A stretch of DNA of 64,000 nt, taken from assembly GCA_029718625.1 (NCBI GenBank), contig CM056376.1:26274813-26338812 (forward strand). Reading direction: 5' to 3'. Shown piece after piece: positions 1-12,277 of the stretch; within the stretch, counting starts at the first letter, position 1; the number at the start of each line of letters is the position of its first letter. Source of the DNA: Synaphobranchus kaupii. Taxonomy: Eukaryota; Chordata; Actinopteri; Anguilliformes; Synaphobranchidae. The notes beneath the pieces were generated by a model. It did not search any database, was not told the origin of the DNA, and was given only the letters and a program-made list of their open reading frames with translations. Position numbers and translations under genes: made by a program.

Positions 1-810
1 ATTTGTTGGCTTCTACTACCCTAGACATCTAATGGCTTGTATAAGAAGCCATTTCCTTTAATTAATGTGTTGAGTTTACAAGCGCCACTGTTGGGAAGAA
101 AAACAACAGCATTAAACACCAAAAGGCTAACACGCTCAATCATTTTTGTCTCAGTCAGATATCATATCACTGAAATCAAAAGTATTCATTATTAAATTAT
201 GCTGAGCAAGGAAAATAAGTCAGACGTTTTTTTCTCCAGTGCAGCATCCCGCTGTAATGTTTGTCTTGGAAGTTTACACTAGCACAAATTTCCAGTGGGG
301 TCATTCCCTATGAAATGTGCATCAGGACTCACTGCTGGTCTCTCACCCACCGAGCATTGACAAGATCTTGCTTTGAAGCATTGCTGTCGGTCTGATAAGA
401 GTCCGACCAATAAGCTCTCCGCTTTCACTCAGTTTTTATCTTGCTTGTCTGTGTCGTTTCATTGGTTTTTTTCCCCTCTCTGGAAGGTATTGGTTTTCTC
501 CATTATGGATTGTTGCCTTTGTCAGCTCAGGGACACCATCGGGGACCTCAAGCTCAATACCCTCCTCTTTGCGAGCGCCATTATAGGGTCTTGTTGGGTT
601 GCGTTTGCCTTGGTGATCCGATTCTCAGCTACATCGTCCAAGATTTTATTGGCATGCTAGATGGGTTCCGGGCCAGGAATGGATGAGCATCAGAACGGCG
701 CTCCTTCTCCCTTTGTGAGGCAAAGGAAGAGTCTGCAGCCTTTCACACAACGCAAGCTGTGCCAAGGCTCACGGAAACCAAGCTGGCAGCTAAAACAGCC
801 TCTCACTTGA
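1..810. other. Unique sequence, no feature recognised
   Basis: The open frames here are short, overlap each other in several frames, and show no domain, signal peptide or splice-site framework that I recognise. I see no repeat family in this stretch. Confidence 0.5.
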
Positions 811-821
811 GTGTGTGTGCG

Positions 822-896
<75 letters not shown>

Positions 897-957
897 GTGC
901 GTGTGTGAGTGTGAGTGAGTGAGAGAGAGGGAGAGACAGACAGAGAGAGAGAGACAA
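811..957. repeat. (GT)n microsatellite followed by GA-rich tract
   Basis: About 100 bases of near-perfect GT dinucleotides with a few GC interruptions run directly into a GAGA/GACA-rich tract that ends near 957. The complementary His/Thr-rich open frames are artefacts of the repeat. Confidence 0.97.
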
Positions 958-1153
958 AGTTAAAAATATTTGCACTTGGGCAAACATAATGGCACACTTA
1001 ATATTTGAGGAGAAATGACCTGAAAATAAATTGAATGTAGGACGTATCAATAAAGACCACGTTTAATCTCACTGCAGTGAATTTTGTCCCTACCTTTGAA
1101 TTAACAGTAATCTGGTACTGGTTAACATAATACTATTTTGGCCATTTAATCCA

Positions 1154-1288
1154 ATCTTGTGGTAGAGACATTTTTGGATGATGTGTGTGTATGTGTGTGT
1201 GTATGTTCTGTGGGAGAGACATAGTTGGATGATGCCATGAGTGTGTGTATGTGTGCTCTGTGGTAGAGACATAGTTGTATGATGCCAT

Positions 1289-1327
<39 letters not shown>

Positions 1328-1358
1328 CTGTGGTAGAGACATAGTTGGATGATGCCAT

Positions 1359-1391
<33 letters not shown>

Positions 1392-1582
1392 CTGTGGTAG
1401 AGACATAGTTGGATGATGCCATGAGCATGTGTGTGTGTGTGTTCTGTGGTAGAGACATAGTTGGATGATGCCATGAGCATGTGTGTGTGTGTTCTGTGGT
1501 AGAGACATAGTTGGATGATGCCATGAGCATGTGTGTGTGTGTGTGTGTGTTCTGTGGTAGAGACATAGTTGGATGATGCCAT

Positions 1583-1620
<38 letters not shown>

Positions 1621-1662
1621 GTGTGTGTGTTCTGTGGTAGAGAAATAGTTGGATGATGCCAT

Positions 1663-1695
<33 letters not shown>

Positions 1696-1790
1696 CTGTG
1701 GTAGAGAAATAGTTGGATGATGCCATGATTGTGTGTGTGTGTGTGTGTGTGTTCTGTGGTAGAGACATAGTTGGATGATGCCATGATTGC
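1154..1790. repeat. Compound GT minisatellite, about 11 units
   Basis: A core of about 36 bases (consensus begins ttctgtggtagagacatag and ends gatgatgccatga) alternates with (GT)n tracts of variable length. Core starts are near 1156, 1206, 1255, 1327, 1390, 1441, 1491, 1550, 1630, 1694 and 1752. Units differ by a few point changes (gagaaatag in two, gggagag in one) and by the GT length. Three long minus-strand frames rich in THTHTH are open only because of the repeat composition. Confidence 0.95.
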
Positions 1791-3830
1791 CTGCTGTAAA
1801 CCTTTGGCTGCCCATGCTCTTCATGGGAGAGGTTTAAACATGTCGACAGGATCTAAATTTTACAGCTTCGAAATTAAGGACCAAGGGTTATTGTTGATAA
1901 ACTGCATCTGGGATGGAATTTGACAAGCACAAAGACGTGCCGTGATAATCTCTCTCAAACGGAGGAACAGTGAGCTGGACGTCCCCAGTCTAGTTCACGT
2001 TGTTATCCAGCCATTAAACGTACACTTCATTATGTTCAATTCTATCACTGGCACTGGCATTCGTTTTATTACCCACAATTCCGGAATGAATCGTTTCAGA
2101 TTCATCGGCTTTATGGATAATTTTTTGGAAAGTTTTGCCTTTCAGAAGACATTAGGCTCTGTTGTTTTTTTTTTTAACTCATGAGACATTTGGCAATGCT
2201 GATGCTCAAGGTCTCATTAAAATCAATATCATGGCTGAACGGTGCTTGTACTGTAGAAGGAAATTGCTATAGTCCTTTGTTTTGACTTAAGTATGTTTAA
2301 GAGACAAATTCTTCTTGCGGTTATCTGGGGAACTTTAATTGACTGATGAATTGGACTTTTGGCCATGAGAGCAGCCTAGATGCATAGAGGAATAGAAGGC
2401 TAGGTCAGGTAGCCAAGTCTAAGAGCAGCTAAACAGACAGAAATGTGGAGAGTGTAAAGAATTAGCAAAACAGTAGTGCATGTCACTCCAAATACAAGTG
2501 ACTTATATGATCTTTATAAACACCTACCTTTTGAAAAATATTGCAACAAAAACAATTTGTCAATTCAGTTCCAATGAATGTCCAACTGAGCAGGTCTAAC
2601 ACCAACAAGTGGATTGTTACAGCAGTATATTATTAATTGTTTGTCACTGTTTGTTGTTTAATTAATAATATTAAACAACAAGTGTTAAATGTATGAAACA
2701 CAAACACATGGTACAGTTTTAGGTTGCCAGGTAACCGTTGTAAGGTAATAAGGGCTGTGGAGTACTTCTGGTGCCGGTGAATGAAGGCAGATTTTGCTGC
2801 AGCAGTAGCTATAATTACTTTTCTTCCTTCCTTCCACTCAACCCCCCCACCCAAATGTCATTCACATATACTGCAACTTATTCAAAAATGTATTGGATTC
2901 AGTTGAAAAACATAATCAATCAGTGCCCACCACCTGAATATTAGCATTCACCATGCTTAATGTGATTAATGTCCGTCTCAGTGGTATTCAGCTTATCATC
3001 ACAATGTTTAGCTTAATTAGCTATTGACTTATTAAATATTTATCATACACAAGCCCGGATGAGAAATGTATGTAAAAAGAACATACTTGAGGCTCTTCAT
3101 GACACCGATGATATTTTATTGTCCAAAAAAGTAGCCACAGACATGCTTCCACCCAGCTATTGTGAAGAGCAATAGATTGGTGCTGAAATGCCAGGTCAAT
3201 CGTGCAAGAAGAATCCTTACCTGGGTAAATAAAGTAGACTAATCCAAGACAGAGAGTAGCTGTGGCACTCCAAGTTTACAGCTGTAAGCACATTTAATGA
3301 ACAGGAAAGGACAGAGGAAGACATCAGCAAACAGCTCAGAGCGCTAATGTGCTTTTCTCTCTCCCGCCCATCCATCCACGTTTACAGCCAACGCCACAGT
3401 TCACCTCAAATATTTCATTTGACTTTGGGCCAACAATACTTTAATGAAGGATGCAACAGTACGGCTCCCTGGCATGGTCCACAACTCCGCTGTGACTAAT
3501 GCTTTCTTCTGGAAACTGACAGCACTTCCAAACAAAAAGAGCTGCCAAAAAAAAATAAAAAACTGGAGCTGATGCTGATTTTTGAGTTTTCTTTTTGTTT
3601 TTTTGTTATTCGTTTTTTTAAACCACTTTCCTTGGATTTCCTTCGGATACTGTTGTAAGTATAGCTCTGTAAAATATGTTGTTATCGCTCTAATTGTACC
3701 TCCATTTGTTACAATACAAATAGATGTTTGTTAGGTTAACATTACACTTAGTGATTATAAATGGGCCTCTGTGCATTTATGGTGATAATGCATTTTTGTA
3801 CTCCTGAGGGTAACATTGATGTTCTCCACT
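1791..3830. other. Unique AT-rich sequence, nothing recognised
   Basis: This holds short homopolymers, for example T runs near 2166 and 3600 and an A run near 3548. I see no coding exon, RNA gene or recognisable element. Confidence 0.5.
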
Positions 3831-3831
3831 A

Positions 3832-3887
3832 CTGTTCGTCACTCTGGATAAGAGCTCCTGCCAAATGCTTGTAATGTAATGTAATAA
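3832..3887 (+). repeat. L2/SINE 3' tail relic with (TGTAA)n
   Basis: The sequence cactctggataagagc followed by tcctgccaaatgc and tgtaatgtaatgtaat matches the 3' tail shared by fish L2-clade LINEs and their partner SINEs: a short stem-loop centred on ctctggataagag, then TGTAA repeats. No body of the element is recognisable upstream, so this is a very short 5'-truncated copy. A longer relative in the opposite orientation ends the LINE at 34783. Confidence 0.7.
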
Positions 3888-5175
3888 ACTACAGCAGAAA
3901 GCAAGGCAAGTGAGGGACTGCTGATTCATGGTATAAATGAGCAGGTGCACTGCAATGCTAGTCTGCGGCAGCAGAGAGAAGCACACCTTTCCCAGGTGAG
4001 ATGCAGGGTGTTCAAAGGTCAGGAGGGACAGAGAGCAACGCGAACAACGACAGGTGCAGTATCACTGGTGTATCGATTTAAATAAAATAAAACAGAAAAG
4101 CTGCTGATGAATGTTCCCAGTAACGTGTATCACGTGGAATCAACTCAGAGTCATTTTCATTCTGATTGCGTGCATTTCGTCAGACTCATACATAAGTGCT
4201 GTCACTCATATGCTTTAATGCTACATCGCATATCATGTGATATGAAAAGGTGTCATGTGATTGGTGCCTACTGCCTACTGTTAGTGTGAAGCCACGTACA
4301 GTATGCGTACCCAACCCATCGTACCTTTCCCTGTTTGTCAAATAAACATGAACCCTTTTCAAAAGGAACATAGATAAATAGATTAAAAACGTTCTTGCAA
4401 AGTTCTAGCTTTGGTGGTGGGAGATACGCGTTGCTGGGACTCTGCCTGCGTTGTTGGGACGAGCCATGTTTGGGACCGCCTTTCCATTCTGTTGTGTGGT
4501 CCAGTGATATTGGCGGAGAAGCCAAGACGACCATAGCACTTGAAGGCTTATTTCTTTAGGCTTTCTAAGGGTTAAATTATCAGGTTCAAATCATGCACTC
4601 TTAAATCAGCAGTGCCATACCCATTTCAATGTGCCTCCAGGTTTGGAAGAGTTTGCTAGTACTCACAAATGAACCATCAATCTAAATTGTTATTTGATAC
4701 AGCACCGCTTGCAATCTAAGTGTCACAGAGGACAATTTCCAGCCATAAAAAATGTATGTAATGTATCTAAAAAAAAAGGTAGACTCGTTCCTGACTTTGA
4801 GAGAAAAATCTATAAACGTTAAACTTTCTGGAAAATAGTATGACATTAAAATAGCAAATTAGCAAGCACATGAACATAAATCAAATGGTTAAATAGTGAC
4901 TATATGTTAAAGTAATTTGTTTTCCTAAAGAAGGTGCTGGTCCTAAAAACAAATGGAATGAAATAACTAACAATACTAGTAATGTGGACTGTAAAGGCTC
5001 CCGTATGTAGTTTCTCGTAGGTGGATAAAATGCTTTGCAGACATTTTATGAGAATGAGACAGTGAGTATCAGCTCGCTCCAGAGCAGGGCATCCTGACCA
5101 AGCTTCTTGTCGGCCACCATTCGTCTGGTCTGCTTGCAATCGGCCACCTGATCCTCCAGATGACTCTTTAGTCAT
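3888..5175. other. Unique sequence, nothing recognised
   Basis: Only short, mutually overlapping open frames are present, and no repeat family is seen. Confidence 0.5.
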
Positions 5176-5528
5176 TGAGTATGCTTCTCCTGCTCTGTGG
5201 ATTGAGTATGCTTCTCCTGCTCTGTGGATTGAGTATGCTTCTCCTGCTCTGTGGATTGAGTATGCTTCTCCTGCTCTGTGGATTATGTATGCTTCTCCTG
5301 CTCTGTGGATTGAGTATGTTTCTCCTGCTCTGTGGATTGAGAATGCTTCTCCTGCTCTGTGGATTGAGTATGCTTCTCCTGCTCTGTGGATTGAGTATGC
5401 TTCTCCTGCTCTGTGGATTGAGTATGCTTCTCCTGATCTGTGGATTGAGTATGCTTCTCCTGCTCTGTGGATTGAGTATGCTTCTCCTGCTCTGTGGATT
5501 GAGTATGCTTCTCCTGCTCTGTGGATTG
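5176..5528. repeat. 27-bp minisatellite, 13 copies
   Basis: The unit attgagtatgcttctcctg plus ctctgtgg is repeated head to tail 13 times with almost no drift. Single-base variants mark individual copies: attatg in the fifth, tatgttt in the sixth, gagaatg in the seventh and ctgatctg in the tenth. Because 27 is a multiple of 3, open frames persist on both strands, giving Leu/Met/Cys-rich and Gln/Glu/Lys-rich peptides. I regard these as non-genes. Confidence 0.97.
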
Positions 5529-7217
5529 GGGTTTTATCAGAGGGGTCAACTGTGAAAATCAGAGGCCAGTAGCAGCTATGGCCACCATGTCAAGCAGCAA
5601 TAATTCATTCAGTGAGTTAAACCATCGCTGCAGGAGAAAAGCCCTGAAAAACGAACCAAAAGGGATTCTCGCCATGCTTTCTCTCCCAAGTAATAATAAT
5701 AATAATAATAGTAATGATAATTATAAGAGCAGGTGCACAAAACATTTTGCAGACACACTGTATGCACAGTTTATTTGCAATGCAAGTTCCTTATGTTACC
5801 TTCAGGGATTCTTAAATTCCTCTTGCACAGCCAAGAAAATTATTTGTCTTATTTATTGGTTGAATTTGTTTGTTGGGCTCGGAGCCCTATGGGTCATACA
5901 TTCATAAACATTTTTTTGTTCATCACAGTTAACGTTCATACACCTTAATAAACACATTAACTGTTAATTAATGTTTACTACTGTACAAATTAACATTAAT
6001 TTGTGTACCCTTATTCTTATAAAAGAAGAATCGTGCAGTAATCCTGCAGGGATGGGGTTGTTACGACCAGCCACCTACCAGTTGCAACATGAAGTACTCG
6101 GGAAACGGGAAAAATGAGACGAGATTTATTAGATAGGTTACAAAAAAGTATGCCGTATCAAATTTGGATGAGCCAACTGCATGGACACAGCCCAGGTGTG
6201 AGAGAGAGAGCCCCGGAGGAATTCCAAAAGGTCCCTCTTATGCTGCCCAGCCCAGCTGCTGCAAAGTGGGGAATTACTGGTAATTAACACGCCGCAGCGC
6301 CCCCTGCTGGCTGGCCACTGCAACCACCAAATAAAACACAACAGCTGTAGGGAGACAGGGGGTGCGTCCTAATACTCGAAAAATACCCTCCACTACCACC
6401 TCCTCCACTCCTTGCCCCGAAACAGATCTTTGTGTTTTAATCTAATGTTGCTGATTACATCTTAATTACGTATGAATGGTTACATATTAATGAATGTCTC
6501 AACGCAAACCGCAATTTCAGGTACATTGTATACTGTACATGCAAATACTCTAAATGTTCAGGCAGTTTTGCATACTTCCGGGTAGGAGAGGAGTGGTAGT
6601 GAGGGAGTGGAGGAAAGGAGGTCGGGAGAGAAGAATATTGAGACACACCCAGGGATGTTACCTGGGGTTGTGGGGACCAATGAGAGATCATCTCGTGGGG
6701 CCCAATGGGAGATTGTCTAGTGGGGCCCAAAATCCCTGACGGCACCCCTGTTTGCAGGTCATGGGGCCTATAAGCACTGCAGTCTTCGAGGTCCCATAAC
6801 TGCACAACTGTGACTGGCACTCTCCATTGACAGTAATGCAAAAATCTCATCGGCTGTATGTATAGAACAAGCCAAAGATCAAGCAAGTGGAGCAGAAAAT
6901 AGCTTCAAAAGATGGAAAACCAGCTTAGGGTAGAAAAGTCTGAAAGTTGAATCCATTTTCTTATAATAATATCTACTTTTAGCTTCATTAAAATGTATAT
7001 AGCTGCTATTGATGTTTGACTTATCCTGAGATTAAGCTAGCTCAGCCGTGTGCTCATAACTTATCAGATTCATAAAATAGCAGTTTGGTAGAAAAGCCAT
7101 CTGTGAAAATTGCTCTTTGTGTGACGGTAAAGACCGCCCACACCTTCTTGCGAGTGACAGAAACTTGTCCTCGCAGAAAGCAGATTGGTTTTTCACATAG
7201 ATACACTGTGCATGCAT

Positions 7218-7218
<1 letters not shown>
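5529..7218. other. Mostly unique sequence with short (AAT)n
   Basis: A short AAT repeat lies at about 5691-5712. The segment 6059-6343 starts tgttacgac and ends cacaaca, which would suit a short LTR, but no flanking duplication is visible. The rest shows nothing I recognise. Confidence 0.45.
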
Positions 7219-7259
<41 letters not shown>

Positions 7260-7285
7260 CATGAGAGAGAGAGTGAGAGAGAGAA
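7219..7285. repeat. (GT)n microsatellite with GA tail
   Basis: About 20 GT dinucleotides run into gcgcgcac and then a GA-rich stretch. Confidence 0.95.
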
Positions 7286-8196
7286 GCTCTGTGATGGAAT
7301 GAAACTGACCTTGTGTCCATAGCCTATCATTGGCAGGTTGCTTTTCTTTCTTGATTTCCACCATACTTGCAGTCATCTGGTTATATTTCATAGTAAGTCA
7401 CAAGAGAATATCAGTCAGGACTTAATTAATCGAAGCGATTATACACTATAAACAATACACTTTTCAATACAAAACAAAACCTGCATGAATGATGATATTC
7501 ATTGGGCAGTTTCACTCAACTGCTCCAAATTATCATACATAGCTACACAAACCACAGAGAATAATGTGTTCACTATTTTTTATTTATATAACCTTTTATC
7601 ACGTTCACTTTTTTCAAGTTTTTCAGCATGAAAGGGTCAGATATTTTATTAACTCTGTCCCGTGATTTAGCTTGACTGACATTTGCTTATTGCCATGGCT
7701 ACGATATTGACCCTGGTCAGCAGAGATGGACACTTCTCGGGACAGATGGAGACTGTATTAAAAAAATATGTCTGCCGTGATAAAAAGTTGTAAAAATAAA
7801 AAAGCAAGCCTCCCCAGCCATTGACTGATGCCACAGTCATTATATGACTGCAGTCATCACACTTCAGAAATGCTTTTGATGTAACGGCAATAACTGTTCC
7901 TGTTCTGACAGTGATGTAATTACTCTGTACAGGGGGGTGTAAAGAGTTGTATTGTATTGTATCAGTTGTATTGCCAGTTGCATTCTGCTATGTGGTGGTT
8001 ACCATGAAGTTGCATCATTTTCCCTTGGCTTAACCATCTGAAATGTACACACAACAGTACAAATGTCGACTTCATTCGACGACAGAGTTTATATGGGATC
8101 AAATGTACTCTCAGAGTACTCTCTGTACGCTCCATCAGAGTTCCCGACGATTGATTTCTCCTGTGGTTTTCATGCTGACAAATTTAAACACTGTTT
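7286..8196. other. Unique sequence, nothing recognised
   Basis: AT-rich, with no motif or repeat family identified. Confidence 0.5.
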
Positions 8197-9236
8197 GGAA
8201 ACTACAGCTTCTATTCTATTCTATTGTATGGATTATCGCCATTTTGAGGCATTTTCAGCCAGCAGCCATACCACCATTCAATCTGTGCCTGCTGAATGGC
8301 TGAAGCTAAGCAGGTGTGGGCTTGGTTGGTACTTGGATGTGAGACCTCTGGGGAAAACTAAGTTGCTGCTGGAAGTGGTGTTGGTGGGCCAGTAGGGGGC
8401 AGTCTTCCCTCTGGTGAAATAAACCCCCATGCCCCAGTGCAGTGATGGGGACACTGTGCTGTAGGAGATGCCGTCTTTTGGATGAGACGTTAAATCGAGG
8501 TCCTGACTCCCTGTGGTCATTAAAGATCCCATGACACTTATCGTAAAGTAGTAGGGGTTTCCCCGATGTCCTGGCTAAGCTCCCAACCCAGGCTCTTTCA
8601 ATCTGCCACCTAATCATCCCCCAGTTTAATTGGCAAAAAAATAGTTCTCTCCCTCATCACCTCAGCTGATGTGTGGTGAGCATTCTGGTGCAAAATGGCT
8701 GCCGTTGCATCACCCAGGTGGGTGCTACACATTGGTGGTGGTTGAGGCGAGTTTCCCCTTCATCATTGTAAAGTGCTTTGAGTATCGCGAAAGGTGCTAT
8801 ATAAATGCCAGGCATTATTACAGAAGCTAAAACAAGAGTAAATTCACAATGGAAACACAGCCGACTCTGAAGGTTTCTCAAAGTGAGTGGCTTTCTAAAT
8901 ATTCTAAAGTAAACCTGAGCAATGGCAGTGTAGTATAATGGGAGGGAACTGGTTTAGAAGTTGTGTGTGTTTAAGGTACTTACCTGAATTGGTTTGAGAA
9001 CTATAGATTCTATTCTGTTCTATTCTATTGTATGGATTATCGTCATTTTGAGGCTTACTGAAGCTAAAACAAGAGTAAATTTACAACGAATACATACATA
9101 CCTTCCACTGAAGGATTCACACGAATGGCTGTGATGGAATGGAATGGCTATGTCATATAATGGTAAGAAACTAGCTTACAACACTCAAAGGTTGTGTCTG
9201 TTTAAGGTACTAACCTGATTCGTTTCAAATAGTCCA
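8197..9236. repeat. Two-copy tandem duplication, first copy split by a SINE
   Basis: The block beginning ttctattctattctattg and running through tatggattatcg..cattttgaggc and gaagctaaaacaagagtaaa to aaggtacttacctga occurs twice. Copy 1 is 8197-8260 plus 8821-8994, and copy 2 is 8995-9236. The two halves of copy 1 are separated by the 5S-derived SINE, so the SINE sits inside one copy only. The copies differ by scattered substitutions and small indels, so the duplication is not recent. Confidence 0.85.
8261..8820 (+). mobile_element. 5S rRNA-derived SINE (SINE3 type)
   Basis: The 5' part reproduces 5S rRNA. It starts gccataccacc, then has gaagctaagcaggt (box A region), ggttggtacttggatg and gagacctctggggaa (box C region), so it carries the internal RNA polymerase III promoter of a type 1 gene. 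The body contains gatgccgtcttttggatgag and acgttaaat..aggtcctgactc, followed by taaagatcccatgac, which is the conserved middle of fish SINE3/Deu-like SINEs. The 3' end, aagtgctttgagtatcgcga then tatataaatgcc and a short attatta tail, resembles a LINE-derived tail. It is close to full length (about 560 bp) and inserted into one copy of a local duplication. The 5S homology is clear; the subfamily is not determined. Confidence 0.88.
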
Positions 9237-11248
9237 GCTATATAAAATTGATTGTATCAGTGCTCTGTATAAATTGCTCCATGTAAGCTGGCTAAATGCA
9301 TAAATGTTAATGAAATTGTGAAGGCACTGCTCTGAAGACTGCAGTGGAAGGTGACCATACTGCTGGTGAAGAGAAGTAGCGTTATTCTACCACCAGGTGG
9401 GGGTAGAGTAAACCCTCCCTTTAGCGCAATAATCAGTGAGAAAAGCAAAGTGATTGATAGAACACGCCCGATAAAACACACAGATGAGGGCCGGGGGTGC
9501 CTGGAGTGCAATCCAAGCCATTTTCATTCTGGAGACATCACATTGTCTCTTACAGAATATTTGACTGCTTGAGTCAATGAAAGCTTTCAGCTGGAAAATC
9601 GAAATCTGTTCACAGGTAATTCGTACCATAACGAGAATTTCTCTCTCCATTTCTGTCTGGCGCTGATTTCTTCATTTTCAGTTTCCGGGAATGAAAATGG
9701 TGTTTGGGACTAAAAACTGTCAGGTGGCATTAAAGAAGGCCTTTTGAGGATATTTGTCTAAAGTCCTTTCATGAATGCGGTGCCATTTAATTTAATAACC
9801 ATCAACGGTTTGTAATAATGCGCAGGTGGCAAAGTCTCCTTTCAAAGATTAACAAAGGAATACTCGCAGAAGATGAAACTGTGCTCATGTGTTGTATAGT
9901 GAGGTGTAATTACAAATTTTCTTTTGTGAAATTGTAAATAGGCTTACAGGGGAACAAACAAAAAAAAGGCCAGAAAGACAGACTACAGTCAGCATGCAAT
10001 AACATTTATCCTTCACTGGCTCACAATTAAAAGCAGGTTTACCGTTTCCCCCCCAAACAAACAGTTTCTAAAAATTCTAAACTCACTGAACTGTGGTTCA
10101 CTTGCATTTTAAAAAAAGTCAACATTAAGGACAAATGTTGAATAAATGGAGCCGTACACATTAGAATTAGATTGGAAAGGAAAACAGCGTTCCACTCTAA
10201 TAGTATTTTTCCTCTTCTGAAGAATAACACCACAGCTGAAATGTTTTGCCAAATAGCTGAAAAAAGCTGGCGCAGAATTACATCAGGTTGCTGATTTTGA
10301 AAGAGGAAGCAGGCATTTTAAATGTAGAAAAATTATTTATTCAGTTAGGACAGGGTGACGAATTGCAACCTTTGCATTGGAAACGTCACTTTTTTTGCAA
10401 CGTCTTTACAGTATAGAAAAGGGGAGATTGAGTGAAAATTCATCAAATGAAGTACTTCGGCGTCGTGTTTAGTTTTCAGCTTTATGTCAGTCATAAACAA
10501 TAGAGGTGTCACAAAGACAGACGGAAGCAGATGAGCCCGCTCGGGGATTAGGACGGTGCTTTGGAGGGACCGCCTCCTGTAGAAGAGGAATAGAATAAAT
10601 GTCTGCTCGGGAATCGTTATCTAACCGTTGCATTCACATTCTTCCGGCGCCAGTTCTTCAATTAAGCTTGTCATTCAAATAACTCTCCTTTCTTCCTGAC
10701 ACAGCGCTGAGATTACACATTCAGAGCGCAGCTTCTGTACTGCCTCGTTTAAACTCCAGAATTAATTCCTTCTGTAAATATCAAGTGGGTAGTATTTCAA
10801 ATTTACACTGTGTATGGCTTCCTACTGCCTACATGTTTATTAAAAATTTAACTGAAGCAGAAGCTTTTCTTTCGGCCTACCAACTGTGTCAGTGTTTTGA
10901 AAATGCAATATCGCGGGTTTCATGTTCGGAATGAGTTCATTTTATAATGCACATTTTGTACTGGTAGCGTAACGTGTTAATGTTACTTGCAGGGCTGTAA
11001 CACAAAATTATGGGTCCTACACATATGCTGCCTCTTAGGGTCCCCTTCCCCTCTTGATCCATAATTCCAGGCCTTTTGAGGGCCCTCCCGACATTGGGGC
11101 CCTGGGTAGTTTGTTCCACTCCCCACTTATTAAGCTGCCATTATGTGTCTAGGCCACTGAAACAGAATAAAGAATGTCCTTGAAGTTGTTTGCTGCGAGT
11201 TCTGTTCAACTGTGCACAAACCATCGTAAACAAAACTCTTTTGTGCCG
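9237..11248. other. Unique sequence with possible decayed repeat near 10990-11120
   Basis: The stretch around 11000-11120 (agggtccccttcccc, aggccttttgagggccctcc) looks like the end of an old element and shares ccttttgaggg with 16117 and 51102. Otherwise I see nothing. Confidence 0.4.
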
Positions 11249-11734
11249 TTTGTGTGATAGCAGTTTATTGTTTGATGTAAAGAAGATTCCGTACTTGAAA
11301 TCTGACGGTAAATGTAGCATTAGCGATCTACGTTGCCCTTGAATCCATTGTATGGCAGCACTTCAATGACAGCCTGAGACTAGGTGAGTATAATTGAAAT
11401 ATGTGATGACAGTACATTGTGTAACACAAAAGAAAGCCACATATGCTGCAGGCTACCAAGGACGAGAAACACACTCAGAGTACCATTAGCTACCCATGTG
11501 ACTTTCAACTCACTCGCACCAGGGCCAGTGTTACATGGTGCTACTGTAAATTTGCACATTTTTTGAAAATAATTTATTATCAGACATGGAGCAAGCAACA
11601 GTTAGACTGGAGATGTGTACCATGGGTGGGAGAACTAAAAAAACCAATGAAAACCCTTTGTGTGACATCAGTTAATTGTTTGATGTAAAGATTTCCCACT
11701 TGAAATTCGATGGTAAAAGTAGCATTAGCGATCT
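11249..11734. repeat. Pair of 80-bp direct repeats
   Basis: The sequence tttgtgtga..cagtt..attg followed by tttgatgtaaag, acttgaaat and gtagcattagcgatct occurs at 11249-11329 and again at 11657-11734. The copies share orientation, are about 408 bp apart and carry several substitutions. A third shared phrase, gtaccatggg, occurs before (11617) and after (11735) the second copy. The spacer looks unique. This could be an old segmental duplication or two copies of an unrecognised element. Confidence 0.75.
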
Positions 11735-11800
11735 GTACCATGGGCGGGGCAGGGTCTCAAATGAAAATGAAAATTCACACATCTATTTGTGCTCCATAGG

Positions 11801-11891
11801 TTTTTATTTCACCATGTGACAAAGTTAACATCTCGACCTGTAGGTCTCCAGACAGGCTAAAAACGGTAACGGTCACATGGCGAAATAAAAA
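11801..11891. repeat. Inverted repeat, 20-bp arms
   Basis: tttttatttcaccatgtgac at 11801-11820 is matched 19/20 by the reverse complement of 11872-11891, with a 51-bp spacer that itself contains gacctgtaggtctc and gacaggc. This is a typical foldback relic of a fish repeat. Confidence 0.75.
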
Positions 11892-12273
11892 TCACGGTCT
11901 TTGTAAGTACCTTTTTTATTCTACTTTCATATTCTTTGTTTCACATTTTACGTTCCATATATTTTTACCTTCCCTTGCTTTATTACACTGCTAGTCTGCT
12001 CCATTTGCTTCACTCTTTTTGTTCTGTGGGTGACTTTGTGATGCCTCCCGTATACAAAAGGTGCTAGTTTTATTTTTAGAGCATGTGTGCGTGTTTTATC
12101 TGTGTGGCAATATGACTCCATCACACCCAAAGAACTATTCAGAGTGGTAATGATTATTCTCTAAAAGTACAAACGGACTTCAAAACCAGAACAAGCTGCC
12201 CTGCATGAACTCAAGGACAAACCACTTCATAATTTCCCCGCTCGTTTGGCTTTTTAAATATCCAGCTGTGACT
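11892..12273. other. Unique sequence, nothing recognised
   Basis: No motif seen; AT-rich. Confidence 0.45.
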
Positions 12274-12277
12274 TTAA

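Noticed and set aside
790..1824. Long His/Thr-rich frames on the minus strand
   Set aside because: They are direct translations of GT microsatellite and minisatellite repeats; no non-repeat coding sequence.
5175..5555. Leu/Met/Cys-repeat and Gln/Glu/Lys-repeat proteins
   Set aside because: Open only because the 27-bp unit is a multiple of three; three frames are open at once.
6059..6343. Short LTR beginning tgttacgac and ending cacaaca
   Set aside because: No target duplication, TATA/poly(A) pair or related copy in the window.
8261..8380. Functional 5S rRNA gene
   Set aside because: Only part of 5S is preserved and it continues into a SINE body instead of terminating in a T run.
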